Assembly: GCA_023435645.1 (NCBI GenBank)
Contig: JAEYRK010000010.1
Location: 20,642 to 84,641, forward strand
Direction: 5' to 3'
Origin: Bacillota bacterium
GTDB taxonomy: Bacteria > Bacillota > Clostridia > Lachnospirales > Lachnospiraceae
Length of the DNA stretch: 64,000 nucleotides
The position numbers and the translations under genes were made by a program. The notes under the pieces are model-generated. The model saw nothing but the letters and a program-made list of their open reading frames with translations, had not been told where the DNA came from and did not search any database. The first letter of the stretch is position 1. The number at the start of each line of letters is the position of its first letter. Positions 9,079-18,103 of this stretch are shown piece by piece.

Positions 9079-11304
9079 ATGAGACAGGAATGGTTTGATT
9101 TCCAACCTGGAAGCTGGACGACAGATATCAATGTAAGAAGCTTCATTCAACATAATTACACACCCTATGAGGGTGATGCGACCTTCCTGGCAGGACCGAC
9201 TGCCAGAACGCAGAAGCTTTGGGAGCAGGTGAAGGAGCTGATGCTGGAGGAGAACAGGAAGGGTATTCTGGATGTTGAGACCCGGAAGCCTTCTACGATT
9301 ACTACCTTCGGTGCAGGATATCTGGACAAGGAGAATGAGGTAATTGTAGGATACCAAACAGATAAGCCCTTAAAGCGTGGCATCATGCCCAATGGAGGTG
9401 TCCGTGTTGTTAAAAGTGCGTTGGAGTCTTACGGCTTTAGCCTGGATAAAACAACAGAAGAAATCTACACTCAGAATAGAAAAACCCACAATGACGGTGT
9501 ATTCGATGCCTATACTGATGCAATGAAGAAGGCAAGACATACCGGAATTATCACCGGTCTGCCGGATGCTTACGGAAGAGGAAGAATTATCGGAGATTAC
9601 CGTCGCGTTGCCCTGTACGGAGTAGATGTTCTCATTGAGGATAAACAGAGAGAGAAGAAGCTCCTTGAGATCCCTATTCTGGAATCCCCGGACATCCGAC
9701 TGAGAGAGGAAATCTCAGAGCAAATCAAGGCATTGAAGCAGCTGAAGGAGATGGCCGCTTCCTATGGCTATGACATCAGCAATCCTGCGAAGAATTCCTT
9801 CGAGGCAACTCAGTGGACCTATTTCGCTTATTTGGGAGCCATCAAGGAGCAGGATGGTGCGGCAATGAGCCTTGGTCGTGTTTCCACCTTCTTAGATATC
9901 TATTATGAAAGAGACCTTAAGAATGGATTGATCACAGAGGAAGAGGTTCAGGAGCTGATGGATCAGTTCGTAATGAAGCTGAGAATGGTGCGTTTCCTCA
10001 GAACACCTTCCTACAATGATCTGTTCTCCGGAGATCCTACCTGGGTAACGGAGAGCATTGGCGGTATGGGTATGGACGGTAGGACACTGGTTACAAAGAG
10101 CAGCTTCCGTGTACTACATACCTTATATAATCTTGGTCCCGCACCGGAGCCCAACCTCACCGTGCTCTGGTCAGTATTCCTTCCGGAGCATTTTAAGAAA
10201 TTCTGCTCTAAGGTTTCAATTGATACCAGCTCTATCCAATATGAGAGTGATGACCTGATGAGAGAGGTCTGGGGTGATGACTATGGTATCGCCTGCTGTG
10301 TATCCGCTATGAGAATCGGTAAACAGATGCAGTTCTTCGGAGCCCGTGCAAATCTGGCGAAGGCCCTGCTCTATGCGATTAACGGTGGTAAGGATGAGAA
10401 GTCCGGAGAGCAGGTAGGTCCGATGTTCGCCCCTGTAACAGGGGAATACCTGGATTATGATGAAGTAATGGCGAAGTTCGACCAGACCCTTGACTGGCTG
10501 TCAGAGCTATATATCAATACCCTGAATGTTATCCACTATATGCATGATAAGTATAATTATGAGAGACTCCAGATGGCACTCCATGATATCAATATCCTTC
10601 GTACTGAGGCCTGTGGTATTGCGGGACTGTCCGTAGTGGCTGACTCCCTGTCCGCCATCAAATATGCCAAGGTGAAGGTGATCCGGAATGAAGCCGGTCT
10701 GGCAGTGGATTATGAGATAGAAGGGGATTACCCTGCCTATGGAAACAATGATGACCGTGTGGATCAGATTGCGGTTGATCTGGTAGAGCATTTCATGAAT
10801 AAGCTGAGAAAGGTTAAAACCTACCGTGAGGCTAAGCATACCCTATCTGTATTAACCATTACCTCCAATGTGGTGTATGGTAAGAAGACCGGAAGTACAC
10901 CGGATGGCCGTAAGGCTGGTGAGCCCTTTGCTCCCGGAGCAAATCCGATGCATGGCAGGGATAAGAAGGGTGCGGTTGCATCCATGGCTTCTGTTGCGAA
11001 GCTCCCCTATAAGCATGCAGAGGACGGTATTTCCTATACCTTCTCAATCGTTCCGAAGGCACTGGGTAAGGATGATACAGAGAGGATCGATAATCTGTCC
11101 GGATTATTGGACGGCTACTTCCATGACAGAGGTCATCATATCAATGTCAATGTATTTGACCGTGAGACCCTGATGGATGCCATGGAGCATCCGGAAAAAT
11201 ATCCTCAGCTGACCATTCGTGTATCCGGCTATGCAGTTAACTTTGTAAAGCTGAGCCGTGAACAGCAGCTAGATGTCATCCACAGAACCTTCCATGAAAG
11301 ATAG
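9079..11304 (+). CDS. pflB: Formate C-acetyltransferase (pyruvate formate-lyase)
   Basis: Converts pyruvate + CoA to acetyl-CoA + formate by glycyl-radical chemistry in the cytoplasm. The catalytic Cys pair is visible as IACCVSAM (Cys406-Cys407). The radical glycine is in RVSGYAVNF (Gly717) near the C-terminus, with the conserved ending SREQQLDVIHRTFHER. At 741 residues it is full length for a true PflB rather than a diol-dehydratase-type paralogue. AGGAGG at 9065-9070 fits the ATG at 9079. The activating enzyme follows 135 bp downstream. Confidence 0.97.
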   Translation: MRQEWFDFQPGSWTTDINVRSFIQHNYTPYEGDATFLAGPTARTQKLWEQVKELMLEENRKGILDVETRKPSTITTFGAGYLDKENEVIVGYQTDKPLKRGIMPNGGVRVVKSALESYGFSLDKTTEEIYTQNRKTHNDGVFDAYTDAMKKARHTGIITGLPDAYGRGRIIGDYRRVALYGVDVLIEDKQREKKLLEIPILESPDIRLREEISEQIKALKQLKEMAASYGYDISNPAKNSFEATQWTYFAYLGAIKEQDGAAMSLGRVSTFLDIYYERDLKNGLITEEEVQELMDQFVMKLRMVRFLRTPSYNDLFSGDPTWVTESIGGMGMDGRTLVTKSSFRVLHTLYNLGPAPEPNLTVLWSVFLPEHFKKFCSKVSIDTSSIQYESDDLMREVWGDDYGIACCVSAMRIGKQMQFFGARANLAKALLYAINGGKDEKSGEQVGPMFAPVTGEYLDYDEVMAKFDQTLDWLSELYINTLNVIHYMHDKYNYERLQMALHDINILRTEACGIAGLSVVADSLSAIKYAKVKVIRNEAGLAVDYEIEGDYPAYGNNDDRVDQIAVDLVEHFMNKLRKVKTYREAKHTLSVLTITSNVVYGKKTGSTPDGRKAGEPFAPGANPMHGRDKKGAVASMASVAKLPYKHAEDGISYTFSIVPKALGKDDTERIDNLSGLLDGYFHDRGHHINVNVFDRETLMDAMEHPEKYPQLTIRVSGYAVNFVKLSREQQLDVIHRTFHER

Positions 11305-11439
11305 AAGTCTGGCAGTGAATAGAATTCTGGCAGTGATAAGATAATCAAAAAATGTGTGATAAAATGATCAAAAAACATAAAAATGGTCCATCCATGTTAA
11401 AGCATGGGTTGATCATTCATAACCGGAAAGGCGGGCGGT

Positions 11440-12183
11440 ATGATGGAAAAAATCGGACGCATTCATTCCCTGGAAAGTCTAGGGACTGTGGATGGACCCG
11501 GGATACGTTTTGTCGTATTCCTGCAAGGTTGTCCTTTACGATGCCAATTCTGCCATAATCCGGACACCTGGGATGTTACAAAGGGCAGGGAGTATACGGT
11601 AAGCCAGCTGATGGGGGAAATCATCAGGTATAAATCCTACATGAGCTTTTCCGGCGGAGGAGTAACCTTCACCGGAGGTGAGCCCTTATTGCAGGCAGAA
11701 TTTCTCCTCGAGGTAAGTAAGAAATGTAAGGAGCTCGGTATCTCCACAGCTCTGGACACCTCCGGTTTCCTATGGAACGACCATGTCAGTGAGCTACTTA
11801 GGTATACCGATCTGGTGCTCCTGGACATTAAAAACTATGATCCACTGGTATATAAGACGGTAACCGGTGTATCCCTATCACCGACATTAAAGTTTCTGGA
11901 CCAACTCAGAGAGAGGGGGACCAGGACCTGGATCCGCTATGTATTGGTGCCTCAGCTGACAGATAATCTTGATAGTGTAAAAAAGCTGTCAGAGCATCTG
12001 GATCAGTATCCGAATGTGGAGAAGATTGAGCTACTGGCATTCCATAAAATGGGTGAATATAAGTGGAAGGAGCTTGGACTGGAATATAAGCTCTCTGATA
12101 CGAAGGAACCCAGCAAGGAGCTGCTGAAAGAGGTCAAGGCAATCTTTGAAGAAAATGGAAAGACTGTAATTGCAAATGTGTAA
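11440..12183 (+). CDS. pflA: Pyruvate formate-lyase activating enzyme (radical SAM)
   Basis: Installs the glycyl radical on PflB using S-adenosylmethionine and a 4Fe-4S cluster. The cluster motif CPLRCQFC (Cys31, Cys35, Cys38) is present, followed by HNPDTW and FSGGGVTFTGGEP, all typical of PflA. 247 residues is the normal length. Two ATGs lie side by side (11440 and 11443), so the start is uncertain by one codon. It is very probably transcribed with pflB, because there is no terminator and no clear promoter between them. Confidence 0.96.
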   Translation: MMEKIGRIHSLESLGTVDGPGIRFVVFLQGCPLRCQFCHNPDTWDVTKGREYTVSQLMGEIIRYKSYMSFSGGGVTFTGGEPLLQAEFLLEVSKKCKELGISTALDTSGFLWNDHVSELLRYTDLVLLDIKNYDPLVYKTVTGVSLSPTLKFLDQLRERGTRTWIRYVLVPQLTDNLDSVKKLSEHLDQYPNVEKIELLAFHKMGEYKWKELGLEYKLSDTKEPSKELLKEVKAIFEENGKTVIANV

Positions 12184-12210
12184 TCAAGGCGTGCTCTATC
12201 GTCTATATCA

Positions 12211-12246
12211 TATCTCCAACCAGCTTGTGTGGTTGGAGATATTTTA
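12211..12246 (+). terminator. Terminator of pflBA
   Basis: TATCTCCAACCA (12211-12222) and TGGTTGGAGATA (12230-12241) form a 12-bp perfect stem followed by TTTTATATA. Confidence 0.9.
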
Positions 12247-12380
12247 TATAGCCTGCTCATTGGTCAGGAAAAAGGGTGGAATTCATGGACTCTTATGATA
12301 TAATGGTGAGAACCCCGACATTAATAGCAATACATACGATATTACAGCAGGCAGGCTACTTCAGGATAGGAGAGGAACAG

Positions 12381-12968
12381 ATGAGAATTTATTTAATCAG
12401 ACACGGAGAGACGGATTGGAATCTGGAGGGCAGGCTCCAGGGGAGGGAAGACATTCCACTGAATAAAAATGGGATACAGCAGGCAATCCTTTGCGGTCAA
12501 GCCTTCCGGGACATAAAGATCAAAGCGGTTCTCACCAGCCCCTTAATTCGTGCGAAGAGAACAGCGGAGATTATCTCTGAACAGGCAAACCTAGGGCAGG
12601 TAATTGTTGAGGAGGGATTAATCGAACGGGATTTCGGAGTCCTTGCCGGAGTAAGCTATGATTCCAAGAAGCATTTTGATACCTTTGGAATAGAGGAGGG
12701 AATTGAACCCTTTGAAGAGCTCCATCAGAGGCTGATCGGATGTATCAGAAAGCATGCGGAAGCTTATTATGATGAGGATATCATTATGGTTTCCCATGGA
12801 GGAGCGATCAATTCGGTCATTTCAGTGCTATCCGGGGGAGAGCTGGGCTCCGGCAAGACCAGATTAAAGAATGCCTGTATCAGCATTCTTCAGTATCAGG
12901 AAGGGAACCTGAGTCTAGTGCAATATAATCTGGCCACAGAGGAATTCCTGGCCTCTATAGCGGTCTGA
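12381..12968 (+). CDS. Histidine phosphatase (phosphoglycerate mutase-like family)
   Basis: The phosphohistidine motif LIRHGETDWN stands right after the start (His8), and the second active-site histidine is in MVSHGGAINS. 195 residues fits the CobC/GpmB-like phosphatase subgroup; the substrate cannot be read from sequence. The open frame reaches 12276, but AGGAGAGGAA just before ATG 12381 and the family's normal N-terminus (MRIYLIRHGET) make the shorter form right. It has its own terminator and lies after the pfl terminator, so it is probably an independent unit. Confidence 0.88.
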   Translation: MRIYLIRHGETDWNLEGRLQGREDIPLNKNGIQQAILCGQAFRDIKIKAVLTSPLIRAKRTAEIISEQANLGQVIVEEGLIERDFGVLAGVSYDSKKHFDTFGIEEGIEPFEELHQRLIGCIRKHAEAYYDEDIIMVSHGGAINSVISVLSGGELGSGKTRLKNACISILQYQEGNLSLVQYNLATEEFLASIAV

Positions 12969-13029
12969 TGCAGCTGCAGGATCTCCTCTTGGAAGAAAGC
13001 AGCTGTCTTAGAACAATGAATGAATAGGA

Positions 13030-13065
13030 AAGCATGCGGAGAAAATCATTCCGCATGCTTTTTTT
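13030..13065 (+). terminator. Terminator after the histidine phosphatase gene
   Basis: AAGCATGCGGA (13030-13040) pairs with TCCGCATGCTT (13050-13060), followed by a T-run. The next 320 bases (13066-13386) hold no supported gene; a 47-codon frame from 13107 has no ribosome site. Confidence 0.92.
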
Positions 13066-13386
13066 GAACCCTTGTCAATGATTGGGATGGAATAGGGAAT
13101 ATGAAATGCCAACAATGAAGGAAGTGGCAGATCCTGAAAGCGAAGGAAGGGCAAAGGAAAGGTCTGTGGGAAATCAGAACAGTAGCTTCAAGTTAACAAG
13201 AATACAGGACATGAATACAGGAAAGGGCACAAAAAAGCTGCCAGATTGATCTGTCAGCAAATTCGGAATTTTTAGTCACACTACATTGTCAATCATAACA
13301 CAGCTGAAAGAAAAAGTCTAGTATTATTTTTATTTTGTATTATGATGTATCTGTGGCGATGAAACGTGTAGTTGAAGGAGGCTGTC

Positions 13387-15654
13387 ATGGAGAATTTTCA
13401 GTACGGGCAGGAGAATAAGATGGAACAACAAACGGAACAGGGAACAAAGCAAGACGTAGGTTCCGATCAGAGCCGATTGGGAAAGGTGAGCTTAAGCCTG
13501 GTAGGAACAGCGGAGTGGCAACTGGAGGAGCAGCACCTGAACCTATGCCTCAGTATGATTAAGAAAAACATTGAGAATTATACGACAGAGCTTAAGAAGC
13601 TTAGTGATGAGACGAAGGAGCTTTATGATAATTATCGTTCTAATAATCCTGAGCTTCATAATGATCTGGTGGTCGGATTGGATATGAAATCTCAGGTGGA
13701 ACGGATCCTACTGAAGAACCTGGTAGCAGTAAAGAAGCCTTATTTTGGCAGGATTGATTATTATGAATACGGAGACGACGAAAGCTTCACTCTCTATATC
13801 GGCAAGCATGGAGTGCGTAAGAACAGGAGCGAGAGCTTGATTGTAGATTGGAGGGCACCGGTATCCAGTGTTTACTATGAAAGTGAAGTGGGAGAAAGCT
13901 CTTATCAGCCCCCCTTCGGAGAAAGAATCGACATTTCCCTGGAGCGAAAGCGAACCTATGAGATTAACGAGGGGGCTCTGATTGACTTCTATGATTCAAA
14001 TGTGATTACCAATGACGAGTTCCTGACGAAATACCTCAGTAAGAATAAGGAGGTGGTTCTGGGAGAAATCATTGCGACGATTCAGAAGGAGCAGAATGAA
14101 ATCATCCGAGATACCCCCTTCCACAGTGTCATCGTACAGGGGGTTGCCGGTAGCGGTAAGACAACGGTGGCAATGCACCGAATTTCCTATATTCTCTATA
14201 ATTATAAGGATAAATTCAGTCCGGATGAATTCTATATCATCGGTAGCAATCGGATGCTGATCAATTACATCACAGGAGTACTACCGACTCTTGATGTATA
14301 TCATGTGAATCAGATGACCATGGTGGAATTCTTCCAACTCCTGCTGGAGGGTGATTTTAACCTGAAGAAGGGGAAATACACCCTAAACGACAGCTTCCTT
14401 AAGCTGGAGGAAAAGGCTTTTGAGGCAGGAAGAGCCGAGCTTAAGGCCTATAAGGGTTCAATGCATTTTATTAAGGCGCTTGATTACTATCTGAAGCAGT
14501 ATGAGCGAAGGACCGTGGTAACGGAACCGGCAGTCTATCAGGGAGAAACAATCTACACGAAGGAGGAGATTATCTATTTTCTGAACTTTTTTGAAGAGAA
14601 GCCCCTTCAGGAGAAAATTGATCTGTTGAATAAGCAGCTGGCCTACCGGATCACCTCCTTGAATGAACAGGAGCTGCAGCGGAAGGAGGTAATCAATGCT
14701 GAGGTTAAGAAATACAAGAATTACTTCGGTAACCGGAGCAGGAAAATCAATCTGATGGAGATATATCTGGAATTTCTGGAGGAGCTGGAGCTGCATCCGG
14801 AGGAATTTTTAAAGCAGGAAATTCAGGTCATATCCGCGGAGGGAATTCAACTGCTCCGTAAGGATTTGCACCATAAGAAGCTGGATCTTTATGACCTGGC
14901 GATGCTGCTTCTGACGAAGAAACGGCTGAAGCAGACCAAGGACTTTGACTATGTCAGTCATATCATTATAGATGAAGCACAGGACTTCGGTGTCATGGTG
15001 TTCTATCTGCTCAAGACTTTATTTAAGAGCTGCACCTATACCATTATGGGAGATATCTCTCAGAATATCCACTATGATACAGGAATGAATGACTGGGAGG
15101 CCTTAAAGCAGGAGGTTTTTCATCCGGAGAAGGATAAATTCTATGTGCTGGCGAAGAGCTATCGCAACACGGTGGAGATTTCAGAATTTGCCAGTAGGGT
15201 CCTGAAGAAATGCAGCTTTCAAACCTATGAGATCCAGCCTATCATCCGTCATGGCAATGAGGTTGTCCTAGCAAGGGTAACCAGTGAGAGTGCTATGGTC
15301 ACTGCTGCTGTAAGGATTTTGAGCGATATCCTGCGAAACGGTTATGATACTGTTGCGGTTATTTGTCGTACAGTGGAGGAGACCAGAAGGGTTCAGGAGC
15401 TTCTAAAGCCCCAGATCAAGATAGAACAGCTTCCTGAGAAACTGGAGGAAATGACCTTCATTAACGGTATTATGGTACTTCCAATTCATATGACGAAGGG
15501 TCTGGAATTTGACGCAGTTGTCATCTGGAATCCTGATGAGAAGAGCTATCAAGCCAAGGATGCGGATGCTAAGCTCCTCTATGTGGCGATTACCCGGGCG
15601 ATGCATGAGCTTTATATCCTCTATCAGAATTCCCTGACGAAGCTTCTGGCATAA
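13387..15654 (+). CDS. helD: HelD-type superfamily 1 helicase / RNA polymerase recycling factor
   Basis: 755 residues. The N-terminal coiled-coil arm (about residues 45-110) precedes the ATPase: Walker A is VAGSGKTTVAMHR, Walker B-like motif is IIDEAQDFGVMV, and the C-terminal helicase motifs include MTKGLEFDAVVIW and VAITRAMHELYIL. This arrangement matches HelD of Firmicutes, which releases stalled RNA polymerase using ATP. An in-frame TTG at 13372 precedes the AAGGAGG (13375-13381) that serves ATG 13387, so the ATG is the start. It stands alone, followed by a gene remnant and tRNAs. Confidence 0.93.
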   Translation: MENFQYGQENKMEQQTEQGTKQDVGSDQSRLGKVSLSLVGTAEWQLEEQHLNLCLSMIKKNIENYTTELKKLSDETKELYDNYRSNNPELHNDLVVGLDMKSQVERILLKNLVAVKKPYFGRIDYYEYGDDESFTLYIGKHGVRKNRSESLIVDWRAPVSSVYYESEVGESSYQPPFGERIDISLERKRTYEINEGALIDFYDSNVITNDEFLTKYLSKNKEVVLGEIIATIQKEQNEIIRDTPFHSVIVQGVAGSGKTTVAMHRISYILYNYKDKFSPDEFYIIGSNRMLINYITGVLPTLDVYHVNQMTMVEFFQLLLEGDFNLKKGKYTLNDSFLKLEEKAFEAGRAELKAYKGSMHFIKALDYYLKQYERRTVVTEPAVYQGETIYTKEEIIYFLNFFEEKPLQEKIDLLNKQLAYRITSLNEQELQRKEVINAEVKKYKNYFGNRSRKINLMEIYLEFLEELELHPEEFLKQEIQVISAEGIQLLRKDLHHKKLDLYDLAMLLLTKKRLKQTKDFDYVSHIIIDEAQDFGVMVFYLLKTLFKSCTYTIMGDISQNIHYDTGMNDWEALKQEVFHPEKDKFYVLAKSYRNTVEISEFASRVLKKCSFQTYEIQPIIRHGNEVVLARVTSESAMVTAAVRILSDILRNGYDTVAVICRTVEETRRVQELLKPQIKIEQLPEKLEEMTFINGIMVLPIHMTKGLEFDAVVIWNPDEKSYQAKDADAKLLYVAITRAMHELYILYQNSLTKLLA

Positions 15655-15670
15655 TTTAAATGAAATTTAA

Positions 15671-15853
15671 TCTGTTCGAGAAACAGCAAAGTTCTTATCC
15701 GATACCCTGCTGACCTCTAAGTTTATTCAGGGGATTCCTATTGTAGGTATCATAGGTGGTGCAGTGAATCATTCGGTGATTACGAGAATAAACCGCTATG
15801 GCAGATTAAAATATAAGAAGCGATACCTACTAAGTAAGGTCAATGCCTTGTAA
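15671..15853 (+). pseudogene. Remnant of an EcsC-family gene (C-terminal end only)
   Basis: Between in-frame stops at 15668 and 15851 the frame reads 60 codons, including KFIQGIPIVGIIGGAVNHS and YGRLKYKKRYL. This is the conserved C-terminal end of EcsC-family proteins. There is no start codon or ribosome site, and the upstream part of the gene is missing; helD ends only 16 bp before. It is best read as a deletion remnant whose upstream neighbour region has been lost or replaced. Confidence 0.6.
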
Positions 15854-15912
15854 TCTCCTGTCATGTTAAGATAAACTGTACGAAGTGTATCAAAAATTAA
15901 GAAAACGCACTC

Positions 15913-15941
15913 TTGACAAAACCATAGGTTATTAATATAAT
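15913..15941 (+). promoter_or_regulatory. Promoter of the tRNA pair
   Basis: TTGACA (15913-15918), 17 nt, TATAAT (15936-15941): a consensus sigma-A promoter, with the first tRNA starting 24 nt later. Confidence 0.9.
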
Positions 15942-15964
15942 GGAACAGTACTTTTCGAGTGCAT

Positions 15965-16037
15965 GGGATCTTAGCTCAGCTGGGAGAGCATCTGCCTTAC
16001 AAGCAGAGGGTCATAGGTTCGAGCCCTATAGGTCCCA
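15965..16037 (+). tRNA. tRNA-Val (anticodon TAC)
   Basis: A full cloverleaf: acceptor GGGATCT pairs with AGGTCCC (one wobble), the D arm is CTCAGCTGGGAGAG, the anticodon stem TCTGC/GCAGA surrounds CTTACAA with TAC at 15998-16000, and the T arm holds GGTTCGAGCC. CCA is not encoded. Confidence 0.95.
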
Positions 16038-16097
16038 TTGATGAAGTATGAAAGGCTGTGACTTACATAGGTTCGGCTGATTGCTTCATGCTCCTGT

Positions 16098-16171
16098 GGC
16101 GAAGTAGCTCAGTTGGCGAGAGCATGCGGTTCATACCCGCAGTGTCGGCGGTTCAAATCCGTCCTTCGCTA
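16098..16171 (+). tRNA. tRNA-Met (anticodon CAT)
   Basis: The acceptor GGCGAAG pairs with CTTCGCT; the anticodon stem TGCGG/CCGCA surrounds TTCATAC; the T loop is GGTTCAAATCC. The anticodon stem lacks the three G-C pairs of initiator tRNA, so it is an elongator Met tRNA, or an Ile tRNA whose CAT is converted by TilS. Sequence alone does not separate these. Confidence 0.92.
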
Positions 16172-16177
16172 TTAGGT

Positions 16178-16203
16178 AAGGGTTATGGAAACAACCCTTT
16201 TGT
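16178..16203 (+). terminator. Terminator of the tRNA operon
   Basis: AAGGGTT (16178-16184) and AACCCTT (16193-16199) form a short stem followed by TTTTG. Confidence 0.7.
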
Positions 16204-16208
16204 ACTGT

Positions 16209-16258
16209 ATAAGTGTAGATATTGACTTAGAAATAAGTTTGATATTTACACTTATTTT
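16209..16258. terminator. Second A+T-rich hairpin after the tRNAs
   Basis: ATAAGTGTAGATAT (16209-16222) pairs with ATATTTACACTTAT (16242-16255) with one G-T pair, followed by TTTATTTG. It could serve as a back-up terminator. The stretch 16260-16479 shows nothing further. Confidence 0.5.
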
Positions 16259-16479
16259 ATTTGTACTCTTCGTAGGAATTTCACCCGCAAGGTAGTACAC
16301 TCTATCAGAGGAAATTCGTAAAGAAGGCCGGTACGATTTGCGGGTTGACGAAGTCCAAAATAATACTTACAATGAAGCTAGCATATGATCCTTCTTATCC
16401 ATAGCCAAAACTGAAGTGCTTTTGATGAAAGAGAAGAAGATTGTATGTAAGACCATAGGAACAGGCGGCTGATGTAGCA

Positions 16480-18063
16480 ATGGGTATGAAGATAACACTC
16501 CGGTATCCGGAGGACCACCATAGCCTTATCCTGGATTGCCGGGAGGGAGAAAGCCTGCTGGAGGCAATGGAGCGCCAGAAGGTTACTTACCGTGCAGAAT
16601 GCGGCGGCAGAGGAGCTTGCGGAAAATGCAGGATAAAGCTCTTGGCAGGTGAACTGAAGATTACTTCCTGGGACAGGGCATGCTTCAGGGAAGAAGAGCT
16701 ACAGCAGGGGTATCGTCTGTCCTGTAAAGCCTATCCTGAGGAGGACTGCCTACTAGAGCTGCTTCCCGGATTTGAGACCCGGGATTACGCGGTCGTAACG
16801 GAAGCTTCTGTTCATGATACTGTTGCGAATTCTATGGAAACCAGGTCCGAGGGGCAGGCGCTTTACGCGGATCCAATGAGGACCGGACAGAAGCTGTCCA
16901 TAGCCATCGATTTAGGAACGACAACTCTGGTATTTGCCCTGGTGGATCATAGAGGCAGGGTAATCAGGACATATTCCTCCCTTAATCCCCAGCGAGCCTA
17001 TGGGGCTGATGTCATCAGCAGAATAAAAGCCTCCATGGAAGGAAAAAAGGAGCTCCTGCGGGATAGAATCAGAGCGGAGCTTAAGGAGGGAATTTGGACG
17101 CTCATCCATCAGGAAGAGATAGAGCCGGATGGGATCGGGCAAATTATGCTTGCAGGTAACACAACCATGATTCATTTACTTATGGGATATGATTGCAGTT
17201 CCCTGGGTACTTATCCCTTCACTCCGGTGAATATAAAGAGGCTAAGGATAAAGACCAAGGAAATCCTTTCACTGGAGGATCAAATACCATTTACTATATT
17301 TCCAGGGATCTCTGCCTTTGTTGGTGGAGATATCCTGGCAGGGTTACTTGCCTGTGGCTTTGACAGGACAGATCGGGTCAATTTGCTGGTGGACCTTGGG
17401 ACCAATGGGGAGATGGCCCTGGGAAACCGGAAGCAATTTCTGGTGACCTCCACGGCAGCCGGTCCGGCCTTTGAAGGTGGTAATCTTAGCTGTGGAATGG
17501 GGAGCATACCGGGAGCAATCAGCCATGTGAGGATAGAGGAAGGAATAGGTCGATTTGATACAATTGGGGGAAAGCCTCCAATCGGCATCTGTGGTACAGG
17601 TGTCCTGGAGCTTACCGCAGAGCTTCTGAACAATGGTTGGATGGATGAAAACGGATTACTGGCAGATCCGTATTTTGAACAAGGCTATGAGATTGGCGGG
17701 ATGAAGTTCCTGCAGAAGGATGTCAGAGAGCTGCAGATGGCAAAAGCAGCTGTCAGGGCAGGAATTGAGATTTTAGTCCGAAGGCATGGAATAGCCTTCG
17801 AGAAGATTGATAAAGTATATCTGGCCGGTGGGTTTGGATATCGAATGGATGTAGCAAAGGCAGTCCGGATTGGCCTGTTCCCTCCTGAACTGGAGAAAAA
17901 AATCGTTGCGGTTGGGAACAGCTCCTTATCGGGGATGATCCGCTGCCTGACAGATGAAGCGGCAGAGGCGGGTATGGAACAGCTCCTGGCTGTCGCACAG
18001 GAAATTCATCTTTCCAATGAAGCGGATTTTAATGAGAGATATCTGGAGGCAATGTCCTTCTAG
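16480..18063 (+). CDS. ASKHA-domain ferredoxin (RACo-like corrinoid reductive activator family)
   Basis: The N-terminal 2Fe-2S ferredoxin domain has ECGGRGACGKC (Cys41, Cys47, Cys50) and a fourth Cys in RLSCKAYPEE. The rest is the ASKHA-type ATPase (DUF4445) with SIAIDLGTTTLVFALVD, MLAGNTTMIHLLMG and LVDLGTNGEMALG. Proteins of this build reductively activate corrinoid proteins of methyltransferase systems at the cost of ATP. No methyltransferase or corrinoid protein is encoded nearby, so its partner is unknown. The first ATG (16480) has only a weak ribosome site; ATG 16486 is an alternative. 527 residues is slightly short for the family (about 600) because the linker between the domains is short. 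Confidence 0.88.
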   Translation: MGMKITLRYPEDHHSLILDCREGESLLEAMERQKVTYRAECGGRGACGKCRIKLLAGELKITSWDRACFREEELQQGYRLSCKAYPEEDCLLELLPGFETRDYAVVTEASVHDTVANSMETRSEGQALYADPMRTGQKLSIAIDLGTTTLVFALVDHRGRVIRTYSSLNPQRAYGADVISRIKASMEGKKELLRDRIRAELKEGIWTLIHQEEIEPDGIGQIMLAGNTTMIHLLMGYDCSSLGTYPFTPVNIKRLRIKTKEILSLEDQIPFTIFPGISAFVGGDILAGLLACGFDRTDRVNLLVDLGTNGEMALGNRKQFLVTSTAAGPAFEGGNLSCGMGSIPGAISHVRIEEGIGRFDTIGGKPPIGICGTGVLELTAELLNNGWMDENGLLADPYFEQGYEIGGMKFLQKDVRELQMAKAAVRAGIEILVRRHGIAFEKIDKVYLAGGFGYRMDVAKAVRIGLFPPELEKKIVAVGNSSLSGMIRCLTDEAAEAGMEQLLAVAQEIHLSNEADFNERYLEAMSF

Positions 18064-18103
18064 CTTACAGACACTCATGGGATAGAAATGGAGGAAATGA
18101 TAG

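Noticed and set aside
13107..13250. 47-codon frame upstream of helD
   Set aside because: No ribosome site, purely hydrophilic sequence, no neighbour in the same unit.
13372..13386. TTG 13372 as start of helD
   Set aside because: It would place the AAGGAGG ribosome site inside the coding sequence; ATG 13387 is correctly spaced from it.
16098..16171. Initiator tRNA-Met
   Set aside because: The anticodon stem lacks the three consecutive G-C pairs.
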